A DNA stretch of 64,000 bases from NCBI RefSeq assembly GCF_964204645.1, contig NC_134033.1, positions 15,378,155 through 15,442,154 on the forward strand, in the 5' to 3' direction. The notes under the pieces were generated by a model. It did not search any database. It was not told the origin of the DNA and saw nothing but the letters and a program-made list of their open reading frames with translations. Below are positions 49,410-60,300 of the stretch, piece after piece (the stretch's first letter is position 1; every line of letters begins with the position of its first letter). The DNA comes from Tubulanus polymorphus. Taxonomy: Eukaryota > Nemertea > Palaeonemertea > Tubulaniformes > Tubulanidae. A program made the position numbers and the translations under genes.

Positions 49410-50181
49410 ATCCAAAATTCCTAACCAGCAAATGATTTCTAATTTGTTTAATTTGTTTCAATTTAGTTTGTAGTACCGGACACGAAGTGTTATCTGAAAA
49501 AGCACGAGGTGTAATGCTAATTCTAGGGTAGTCGCAGACGGTAACAGGAACTCTGAGATATATACTACTGTCCGGGTGGGGCACGTGATCAACAGAGGCA
49601 ATCAACCCCGGGGTAAACACAGAGTCCGCCGGGGTACATGGAACGCGCGCAGTCAGATCTACAACATGGCATTTGAGGGGGATCCAGAAATTTGGGCAGG
49701 GGTGTCAAGCGCAGTATTTTCTCAGGTATATAAATGATAGTCTTTTTTTTCATTTTCAATGAAAAGTGCATTCATAAAAAAATGTGTGCATTTAATACGT
49801 ACCTGCAGTAATTTCTGGCAGACGGCCCAAAACAGCGATTGATAAACATTTGATTAGTTTCATCATTAATTTATATGATTGATATCACAATTAGTAAACG
49901 TTCGCGCACACGGAGACACCCTAAACCCCTCGACCCTTAGATTCGCCTACAGCTGCATTTTACTAGCTGTAGTGTTGTTTTGCAAAATTTCGCAACATGG
50001 CGTCGTTTTAACTGATAGAAACTGCAGACGAGACCGGATCATGCGCCTTGGAGGCAGACCACCCAGACAGAGATAAATATTACATATTAGTAAATGATGT
50101 TCACGTGTTTTACTGATTGCTTGAACCGAATTACATCGAATTTACAGAATAAGATATAGATTTTGCGGTTTTTCTTCCAGT
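49410..50181. other. intergenic between convergent genes
   Basis: Only the 3' flanks of the sulfotransferase gene (+) and four-Cys member C (-). No feature recognised. Confidence 0.4.
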
Positions 50182-51097
50182 TTAAGCGAGTGGGCAAAGC
50201 GGTTTTTTCAGCGCGCAATGCCACAGTCCGAATGGCCGCATCGGTTGCGGGAACCTACAACCGATTGTTCCGCCTTGACGCGCATAGGCATCGCGCATAT
50301 TCGCGTCTTCCCAAAAACAGATAATCTTATCGTTTTCAAACTTATCCGATTTGTTTAAGTAGGTCGCCTGCCTTTTCGAGTTGTCATTGTTGTTGCCCGA
50401 TCGAAAATAGCTAAACTGCCTCTTCGCTTTTTGTTGAGCTTCTGTGTTTGGATAAAAGACAGGGAACATAATATCATAATTTTGTTTCAGTTTTTTTAAG
50501 GCATGGAAACATATCGTCATTCTTTCAAATCATGGATCGGAATCACTTTTCTCTTTTTAATCCCTTTCAGTGCAGACATTTTGGATATCCCTCAATGCAG
50601 TTTCAAATGTATTGAATGTTTTATTCAATGTTTTAGGTCAACTGCCAGTCATTTCTGGTCCTAATAAGACTTCTATCAGGTATGTACCACCAAAATTGAA
50701 TGAGCTAAAGGCCACAGTTCAGTTTTTTCCCGGGTCAAATTTTGCCCCCGTGTTTAATCAGGGAGCGCGTTGGTGCGTGAATCACTCGCTTGACACTAGA
50801 ATGCTATCAAAACCATGTTGTGGCAAGTGAGGCAAGTCACTGTCCAAAATCAGTCGGCATTCTTCAAAAACAATTTGACCAGTGGTTAAATTTGGTCTGG
50901 TCCGACGTTTATGGCCGTGTCGAACAAGCGCACGGGACAATCCTTTTGCGCATCAGTGCGAAAGATTGGACGGGCCTAGTCTGGCACCGGGCTCCCGAAA
51001 GACGCGAGATATCATTTTTTTTGTAGCTGATTATCTTACCGTGCGCGACAGCCACTGTCACTAACCCGAGAATCAAACAGACCAATATGAACTTCAT
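50182..51097 (-). CDS. small secreted four-cysteine protein, member C (divergent)
   Basis: Two exons: 51040-51097 and 50182-50441, 105 aa. The signal peptide MKFILVCLILGLVTVAVAHG is clearly related to members A and B, with the same phase-1 intron. The exon 2 acceptor is a strong pyrimidine tract ending CACAG. A linker with KRQ and NNND precedes C-x19-C-x13-C-x6-C (CFWEDANMRDAYARQGG, CRFPQPMRPFGLWHCALKK). C-F-W, RDA-x-A, G/N-x-C-R-F/Y, W-x-C and K-x2-x-C are shared with A and B. It is shorter and has lost the KRTWG insert. The family is unknown. About 18 kb and an LTR element separate it from A and B. Confidence 0.75.
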
Positions 51098-51149
51098 TGT
51101 GATACTGAAAATAATCACTAAAACTGAAAAATTGTAGCCAGTTACATAG

Positions 51150-51360
51150 TTAAGTCATCCTCGCTTGCCAGTGTTTGTATGGCTCCCCGCCGAAGATCAT
51201 ACCAACACTATAACCCTGGCCGTACAGTAACCTGGTCTTTATACCGGCCAAGATTTGCGCTGAGTGGATCTGTGTCCACCCAAGAAATATTGGGCAATTT
51301 ATAGACCAATGCGGAGGGAGGCAATCGAACCCTGGCAAGTGAGGGTGCTGCAATTAGTTT
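51150..51360. mobile_element. foldback element with CCTCGCTTGCCAG ends
   Basis: CCTCGCTTGCCAGTG (51157-51171) and CCCTGGCAAGTGAGGGTG (right end) are inverted, about 190 bp apart. A box-B-like AATCGAACC lies inside the right arm. It is related to the element at 52290-52465. Confidence 0.65.
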
Positions 51361-52285
51361 ACAACATCGTTAGTGGGACGGATTTAACTCATCAGGCAGA
51401 CCTACATTTTCAACTTTTGAGATGATTGTAACAATCATCTCAAAAGTTGTAGGACAGACCTAACTGATCATGATCCACTCACACCTAGTTTTGAGTTTGA
51501 ACCCAATCGTTGGTGGTAAGCTTTTTATAATCGGATGGGCTTATGTGGTTTGTGATTGAAAATATATCAGATCGTGAAACTAAACCAAAGACAGGTTACT
51601 GACTAACCGGTACGTAGCCTATCAGCAATTTTTCAGCTAAGCTTCGATCCAACATCGATTAAGCGTCAAGTTTGCTCATTAAAAAAAACGAATTTTTACC
51701 AACCTTTTCAAATCGGAACTTCGTGTTGTTTCTCTCTACAACAGTGACGTCTCCTGTCTCCTGGTCGAATTTAGAACCTCATTTTATATCAGCAGAAAAT
51801 GATAAGATACCTAAACTTTGAGCTATTAAATGACTATAAACTCCCATCCACCTGTTCATCGCGATCATAAAATTCATGAATTGCGGCTTCGCGTCGGTTT
51901 TTATAGTTTATACATAGTTCAGGGATCTTTGGCCAGCTTTTGATAAGTCAACATTGCGTATCATCATATCGAGTATTCAGGTCTTACCGGTGCTACGAAT
52001 TTTTCAAGGAGGTAAAAACATAACGCACGCTGAAGGACATCTTCACCCGTCAAGGGATTCGAACCCACTACGCTAAAGCTGTTCCCCGAACCCCTTGACC
52101 TCACGAGTCGTTGGAGTCGTTACTAGCCGACCAGAATCCGGTCGTACCAATCACAGCGCTTGTAACAAACCGACAGTAGACTTCTGTTGGTTTTCCCGTT
52201 AAATGGACTAATCAGCGAACGTTTTACCGAACAAGGAAGTATTTCGCAAATCGATATATGACGTCATGCGCAACAGCGCCAGTAA
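51361..52285. other. intergenic with tRNA-like remnant
   Basis: A box-B-like AAGGGATTCGAACCCAC at about 52047 and the perfect small inverted repeat CAACTTTTGAGATGATTG / CAATCATCTCAAAAGTTG at 51410-51450. No ORF of interest. Confidence 0.45.
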
Positions 52286-52490
52286 TGAAATCACGCTTCG
52301 TGAGGCCAGGGGGCTGGTGGAAGCGAGTTCGGGAGTGATACTGGACCCCTGGCAAGCGAGGAGAACAACGATCATCAAAACTCATTTCATCCCAAACAAT
52401 ACCACCCTCGCTTGCCAGGGCTCCGTGTATCGCTCCACCAGTCCCCTGGCCCCACGACGCATGATTTCATGATTTCATGATTTCATTTCA
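52280..52490. mobile_element. foldback (hairpin) element, ~80-bp arms
   Basis: ATGAAATCACGCTTCGTGAGG... pairs with ...CCCCACGACGCATGATTTCAT. Inner arms GCCAGGGGGCTGGTGGAAGCGA and CGCTCCACCAGTCCCCTGGC continue to CCTGGCAAGCGAGG and CCTCGCTTGCCAGG. The TGATTTCA motif at the right end is tandemly repeated three times. Confidence 0.8.
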
Positions 52491-52517
52491 CTGGTGCTTT
52501 TGTACCTTTGTAAATAG

Positions 52518-52905
52518 GGGCACTAGATCCCAGTGCAGTTGTAGGGCACTTGATCGGAGTGAAGCAATAAGGGCACTAGATCCCAGTGCAGTTGTAGGGC
52601 ACTTGATCGGAGTGAAGCAATAAGGGCACTAGATCCCAGTGCAGTTGTAGGGCACTTGATCGGAGTGAAGCAATAAGGGCACTAGATCCCAGTGCAGTAA
52701 TAGGGCACTTGATCGGAGTGAAGCAATAAGGGCACTAGATCCCAGTGCAGTAATAGGGCACTTGATCGGAGTGAAGCAATAAGGGCACTAGATCCCAGTG
52801 CAGTAATAGGGCACTTGATCAGAGTGAAGCAATAAGGGCACTAGATCCCAGTGTAGCTGTAGGGCATTTGGTCGAAGGGCAGCAATCGGGGCACTTGGTT
52901 TACGT
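52518..52905. repeat. 53-bp tandem array, 7 copies
   Basis: Units start at 52518, 52571, 52624, 52677, 52730, 52783 and 52836. Each is two half-units: GGGCACTAGATCCCAGTGCAG and GGGCACTTGATCGGAGTGAAG. The 3' end decays. Adjacent copies are nearly identical. Confidence 0.95.
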
Positions 52906-53275
52906 GTGGCAATAGCTGAAATCAGGGAATTCGCCGACAAAACATTGAACTAACTCCAACCAAAAACAAAAAAAAACATATAAAAACAAAAACATTCTTT
53001 CGAAAAAAATTCATTTATTTTTTCGTTTTTATCAATAGATACCGGTAACTTTGATTCTATCAAAACATAAATGTGCTCGAGTATTAATTATGAAATAATG
53101 AAGATAAAAAATAATACATAATTGTCTTTAAGTTGAAATTCATGGAAAATTACACAATACACATATAAGAGGTAGAGTAGACTGCGTTTAATGCCAGGGA
53201 GTCTATTGCTATTGGACAATACGCATATATATAACAAATTTTCTTAATACTCAATTCGTTGTGCACAAACTAAAT

Positions 53276-53614
53276 CATCCTCCCCCGGCAGGGATTCGAA
53301 CCTGATGGCATCGAGATTGCCACGGCACGAAACCATGCCATAATCGACCGTGTGCGCAGATACATGCGCAGTTAAGGTGATGTGATTTTAAGCCAATCAG
53401 AAATCCCGTTTTATTTTATCCCGGGTTTTCCCATTTATAGTTCTTCCTTGAAATTTGCCTCAACGATTATACAACGAGCAATCTGATTGGTGCCGCCAGT
53501 TTTCGTTCGGAAAGCTGCGCATGTACCTGCGCACCCGGTCTACTGATGCAGGTGTTCGTGCCGTGGCTGAGTATAGCGATGCCATCAGGTTCGAGTCCCT
53601 GCACAGGGAGGATG
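53276..53614. mobile_element. MULE-like foldback MITE, copy 2, with 9-bp target duplication
   Basis: 339 bp, inserted in inverted orientation relative to the copy at 32471. Same ends (CATCCTCC/GGAGGATG), flanked by AAACTAAAT at 53267-53275 and 53615-53623. The open frame across it is not a gene. Confidence 0.9.
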
Positions 53615-53623
53615 AAACTAAAT

Positions 53624-54323
53624 GCACCCCGAATACGGAATTCATGGTCCCACAAGATCGGAAGCAAGCGTACAGTCTAATGTGGACGTTTCATATTGGA
53701 CAATTTCGACCATTTTGTGGCCGCGGCGATGACAGAGAAACCGCCGCGATGAATTACGGAATAACGATTACGTAGACGATAAAACCAATTTGACATAACG
53801 TTCTAAGCTCAAAAACGGTAACTGTCATATTAAGTTTGATTCGTTGTCAAGCTGATTTCAGGGAATGAAAAATTATGAAATGCAGCGAAAACTTTTTAAA
53901 TACATATCAGGCAATGGGTTATACAGTGTAAGTAGATATGTCAGGGGTGGATTTAGGCCGTGTCTCCCGACATGGTCGGAGTTTGAAAGTGCCTTTTTAT
54001 TTTTTATAGTAATCACCTGGGATACATAATAGATATTTTTCCTAAATATATAACCTATTAGATATATAACTTATTAGATAACATATAACACATTATATAA
54101 TAGATATATCAGATATATAACCTATGTTTCTTGACTAAATGCCTCTCAGAGATGCTCAGAAAGCTCTAAAATGATAGTAAATTTTCAAAAATTTTGCTGA
54201 TATGCCTTTCCGCCCTAGATTAAGAATATATGCCCTTCTTATTGGTCGACATGGTCACAACATGCCTCTGGATCCGCCCCTGTATGTCTTGAGTAAGTTG
54301 CAACTGTTGTTACTTGAATAGTT
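53624..54323. other. 3' flank of the helicase gene
   Basis: Probably the minus-strand 3' UTR, with a reverse AATAAA near 53996. AT-rich degenerate repeats of GATATATAAC lie at 54040-54130. Confidence 0.4.
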
Positions 54324-57300
54324 TTAATAATTCTGCGGCCCGATCGTAGCTGAAAAATAGAAATGAAAATAAACGTCAAAATTCCAGAAAAGCTTGTGTG
54401 CGTTCAACCAAACATCAATTGGTATGATATCTAAAGTATAAGAACTACAGTCAAACCCCGATATACCGCCCTCCCATTTACCACCACCCCGCCTACCGCC
54501 AGGTTTTCTCAATGTACATCTCAATACAAATACATAATAAAACACCCCCGATATACCACCATACTCTCTATACCGCCTAAATCGTTCTGCACCGATGTGG
54601 GCGCAGTATATTTCGGGGGCTTGACTGTATAACAGTGAAAGTCACGAAGTCATCATTATGTCGATGACCGATCCAAATCATGATTGACCCGTAGTAAAAT
54701 GGAATTGGAAATACAAAACTTGGAAATAAAAAAATATAGATGACTTAGCAAAATTACAAAAGTTATACTTAGTAAATTGGATTGGAAATAGTATACAAAT
54801 TGCGGCTAAAAGAAGAGACAACTTCAATACTGTGATGAATTATCGAAATGAAGACTAACACACTTTAGTAAATTGGATTAAAAATATGAAATAGAGATGA
54901 CTTAAGTGATCTGGACCCGGTTCCACAGTTGTGAGTTAGAGTTAACTCTGAGTTAAAGTTAGTTCATTTTCAATTAGTTAACTCAGAGTTAAACCTTAAC
55001 TCAGAACTGTGGAACTGGACCCTGATGATTTATTTGACTTGATTTGATTTATGTGATTGATTTACCGAGTGCGACTGTATTACCTACCAGTTTGAACCGG
55101 TTTCGTCGTCGGTTTTACGATCTGTGGTTGTTTTTTCATGATCAACGAAGCGGCCCAGTTGACTTTCATTGCAGACGGAATATCGTAAACTAGACCTCTA
55201 CTCCTCGCATCGTGCACCAGATTACACCAATATTCATTAAACACCTACAAACGAAATAACTTTTTTATTTCCACAGCAAAATCTTAGATCATATATGATG
55301 TATAAGTATTGATCATGAAAATTTAAACCCGCTCAACTGTGGAACTGGATTCAGAGTCAAATTAAACCCACACAACTGTGGAACTGGATCCAGAGTCAAA
55401 CTAAACCCACATAAATGTGGAACTGGATCCAGAGTCAAATCAAACCCACTCAACTGTGGAACTGGACCCAGAGTCAAACTAAACCCACATAAATGTGGAA
55501 CTGGATCCAGAGTCAAATCAAACCCACTCAACTGTGGAACTGGGCACAGAGTGGAATTTATTCCACATAACTGTGGAACTGGGTTCAGAGTGGAATTAAT
55601 TCCACACAACTGTAGAACTGGGTTTAGGGTGGAATTAAACCTACACAACTGTGGAAGAGGGTCCAGAATCAAATTTAACCCGCACAACAGTGGAATTGAA
55701 ACTACACCATTGTGGGGAACTGTCAAATTAGATCGACACAACTGTGGAACTGGGTACAGGATTTAAGTTCCACAGTTCCTTGTTTCCCAATCCGAACTGA
55801 ATGTACCCCTAATCAATACAATGGACTTACAGGATCAGTTTTTGAGAAATGACCGACGATATACAACCCATATTTACATCTAGTTAAAGCAACATTCAAA
55901 CACTTTTTCATTGACAAAAACCTGAAAACAACCAAAACAAAACTGAACAAAGTCAAGAGAAATCTACCACGTCAGGTCACAAGGACAGTCCAATGCCGCA
56001 TATTTAAACATGGTCCCTACAAATCAGTCATTCCTGGATATAAGGAGTTTTAAAGGAGAACATTTTTAAATTTCGAGGAAGCGTCTGCATCACTTTCATT
56101 ACTTCTTTATTTAGAATAAATTACTATATTAAAAATCCAGGTCCCAACTGTATCAATTCCTATTTCTCAAAAAAATAAGAAGTTTTTGGGACATTTTGGT
56201 AAAATAAAAGGAGTTTCAGGCACTTTTAAAAGCATTTTCTGTTTTGAAGGAGTTTTGGAGGAATTGAGGAGTCGTAGGGAACCCGTTTATAATGTGTCAC
56301 ACGTACCCTCTACTCGGCGTTTTCGCTATCGTTTTAACGCAGCTCAAAATGGCGTACGATTTTTCATGAACGGGAAGATTATCATCGGTGCAAACATCGA
56401 CGACGACATCGCTGAAAATAAACCAAAAATCGAGTTAGAAACTGATGATCCGGAACTGATGCGGACTTGGCGCGGACCTGATCCAGTTCCAGTTCCACCG
56501 ACGGACAGATGGACGACGTAATAGCCCGCTGGGACTTCAGTCCCAAGTGGGCTAAAAATGGCTAAAGTTTGATTTGTTGTCCTCATTGAAGTGACCACAA
56601 TAGTACAGTCAAGCCCCGATATACCGCCCACATCGGCGCAGAACGATTTTGGTGGTATAGAGAGTATGGCGATATATCGGGGCTGTTTAACTATGTATTT
56701 GTATAGAGATGTACATTGAGAAAACCTGGCGGTAGGCGGGGGTGGCTGTAGATGGGAGGGCGGTATATCGGAGGTCGACTGTAACTAACCAAAAATCTGA
56801 GTTAAGCTTTTTTCCGTGAACTTGGACCGAGAGCGTAGTTTCTGCTGTACCTGTTTTGCAGTTTCGCGTCGATGAAGCGTCTCTGAGCGGAATAAGGCGT
56901 TACGACGACGATGGACGACGGCTGAGTTTGAGCGAGAAGATTCTTAACGAGTTCGACGACGAACACGGCCTCATCTTCGTTTATAACGTCCCTGAATAAA
57001 ACGACGATTAGAAATTAGAGTCGAAATTTCGAACGGATTTCGATGAGGGCCACTTTCTGCCAATTTACAAATCCCCTCAGTTTTCCCTGATTTTTCCATG
57101 TGATCACGCACAAAACTCCCTCTGAGTAAATCAGAGAAATTTATAGGTTTCAAATGTTACAATTCATTCATTTTTTAGTGAATCACGAACTAATAGAGAA
57201 ACACGTGGTCAATAGCTTTATCCAAACTCCCTGAGTTTTTCAAGTTTTTTTTGGTAAAATTCCAAATTCCCTGGGATTTTGGTAATATTCATAAAATTCT

Positions 57301-60300
57301 ATGATTTAATTCTAGATTTTTCTGATTTCCCCGAGTTTTTCCATGATTTTCAGGTGAGGTCAGATGGCAATCGATCCAGTTTCCACTTACCCGAGATGAT
57401 GTTTCTGAGACGAGTAAGGCAGGTTGTATATTAGATAGGGTTGCATCATTTGCCTGTCGTGCCACGGAATCAATCGCCTGTGAATAAGAATTCATTCGTT
57501 TTAACCCTTTCAGTGCGTCTACACCGCAGTGCGGTGTACAAATCAGTGATGGATTTTGCTAGTACACCGCACTGTGGTGTATTGATGTCATTAGTAATTA
57601 CTAATTATCTCTCTTGAAAAATGGCAGCACGTGTCAAACATAGTGAATTACTAGTAACTAACGATACACTGCACCGCGGTGTAGACGCATTATAGCGGTA
57701 TTCCCGTTATTCAACACACTAGGGTGGAATTCTTTTAAATTATCTAATCATCTCCAGCACTATAGGGTATTGATAAGTCAGCACTGAAAGGGTTAAAGAT
57801 TAGGGTTAACATTTTTCAAAAATTATTCAAACTTAGCGAGTAGACACACCTTGATGTCAACATCTGCGATTGGTAGAAATATCGATTCAGATATCTGGTT
57901 AACTCGACGTTCATTCGGTACTGCTCCGTTAGTTTCATTATCGGTCCCGATGATCGACGCGTTGGCGTGAAAATACTGACCAATCGTTCAAATAACGACT
58001 GGTCAAATATTTTATTTCTGGCATCCTGTTTAAAATGAGAAGAGACACGTTAGCATCACAGTAGTCCGATAACCACCACTCACACGTGGTGAACGGGTTA
58101 TAGGATAAAAGCCCACTATGTACGATTAAAAGAATTTAAAATCGAGAATCTATTTCTAAAATGTAAAAAACACGACGTTTCGATCTCACACTAGAGATCA
58201 TCGTCAGGTGTGAGATATTGACTAAAAACTGGGGTATATATATATATAGAGGAGAACAGGTTAATCGAGTAAAATAGTGAGTGAGTAAATAATTAGTGTT
58301 AGCATCATACAGTATCAATCTGCAGCCTAGAACCTACAGCCATTCGGCAGCCTAGAACCTACAGCCACTCTGTAGCCTAGAACATGCACAAACTCAAGAC
58401 AATCTGCTGCCGGGATCAATCTACAAGGTTTAATGTAAATTCACCTCAAATATTATTTTAGGAGACCCTGAGAACACATCACCAAACATGACTAGTTTCG
58501 ACACTCCGAACTGAACTGGAAGAAGAGTCTGTAACTCCGTCAAATTGCACGCCTTTAAAATACAAAACGAAACAAGCATCAAAACCCATGCGAGGTCAAT
58601 GTCAGGTGTATGTGAAGTGTATGTGAGAGGTATGTCAGGTGTATGTTCGGTGTATGTTTGTTGTATGTCTGTTGTTATTGAAGTGTATGTTTTATTTGAG
58701 GTGTATGTCTGGTGGATTTGTGGTGTATGTCCGGTCTATGTGAGGTGTCTGGTGTGCGTGAGGTGCATGTCTGTTGTCTCAAAGGAATAGGTCTGGTGTA
58801 CGAGACGTGTATGTTTGGTATATACGAGGTGTATGTCTGTTGCATGTGAGGTGTATGGTAATGTATATGTGAGATGTATGTCAAGTGTATGTTGAGTGTA
58901 TGTCTGGTGTACGTGAGGTGTACGTGAGATGCACTCACCTGATCAATAATCGCGCAGTCGAAATTCAAATCTGGTTCGTTTTCTAACAATCGTCGCAGTT
59001 TGAACACAGAATCGCCCGTTAACGATACGCAAATAACGTGACTCATTTCTATGATTTTAATTCTATGCGAATTCAACGTTTCTTCACTCTACAAAACAAT
59101 ACACGTTCAAATACTCCGATCAGTTAGCGATCGATGATGTCATAGGGGGAACTCAAGGTCAAAGGCGTCCCCAGGAATTTTCATGGGAGGTTCGAATAAG
59201 CATCTATTCAGTATCCATGCACAATGTCTGATGGGCCTCCCCCCAAAAAATTTTTTGAAAATTGGAAGCTTTAGACGTTTTCCAGGCTCTAAATGAATCA
59301 TTTAGAGATAAAAGACTAGTCAAGAAAAATCTTAACCATTGATAACATAGAAATTTGAGAAGTCAGCTATCTCGAAAAGGGGATGCGTCTGCTACCCTCG
59401 CACCCCCCCCCCTTGGGGACGCCTACAATGGAGGTAGTCATCTTTGTGAAAGGGCGAATAAAATAAATCACTCAGCGATTTAATGCGATCATAAGGGGAA
59501 TATAACAGGTATGAAGGTCTTTACATAGACTAAGTATGGTAGGCAATGTGATGATGTCATAAGAGGATCTTAAGGGAGCAGCCATATTTTCTAGAAGAGT
59601 CAATAAGTCTAAATTACGGAAAACTGTTGAAAGTTCTGCAGAACGAACTACTACACAATTGGATGATGTCAAAGGGAGATTTAAGGAGGTGACCATCATG
59701 ATGTGACTGACAAACACATGATGTCATAGGGGGATTTACGGAGACAGCCATCTCTTTTGTAGAATGTTCAACAAACACATTTCGATCAGTCTGGTCTCTC
59801 TACGTACTGGAGGGTCTGTTTTGAAAGTTTTTTCGATGAGCGCCTTTTCTTTCTTTTTCGCATTGATTTCTCTTTCAATGTCGGACGCCTAAATTTACAA
59901 ATTTCAATACGAAAAATTAGTTTCGAGTCTCCAAATAAATTCCGTCAAAAAAATGTAATACTTTAACCCTTTCAGCCGTAATATACCCGTAATTCAACAC
60001 CCTGGAGTGGAATTTTCCAGAATGTACAAATTATCTCCAGCACTTCAGGGTATCAATTGTTAGCACGGAAAGGATTAATCATAAATCTAAGAGAATATTT
60101 TCCGAAAATGAATGTCAGATATTTTTTTTACCAAGCGATGGTGATTTTTGCTCATCAAGTCGTGGTACACAGTCGACAGTGCAGTGATCTTAATGTCAAG
60201 TGCATTTACACTTACTATGCTGCTGCTGCTGCTGCTGCTACTGCTGCACTTTACACTGCTGCTGCTGCTGCTGCTGTTGGCGTTGTTCTCCGATACAACT

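Noticed and set aside
50570-51064. Plus-strand ORFs within 50.5-51.1 kb
   Set aside because: They lie in the intron of, or antisense to, four-Cys member C and show no domain.
53455-53775. 106-codon ORF across the second MULE-like MITE
   Set aside because: Crosses the transposon end and target duplication; not a gene.
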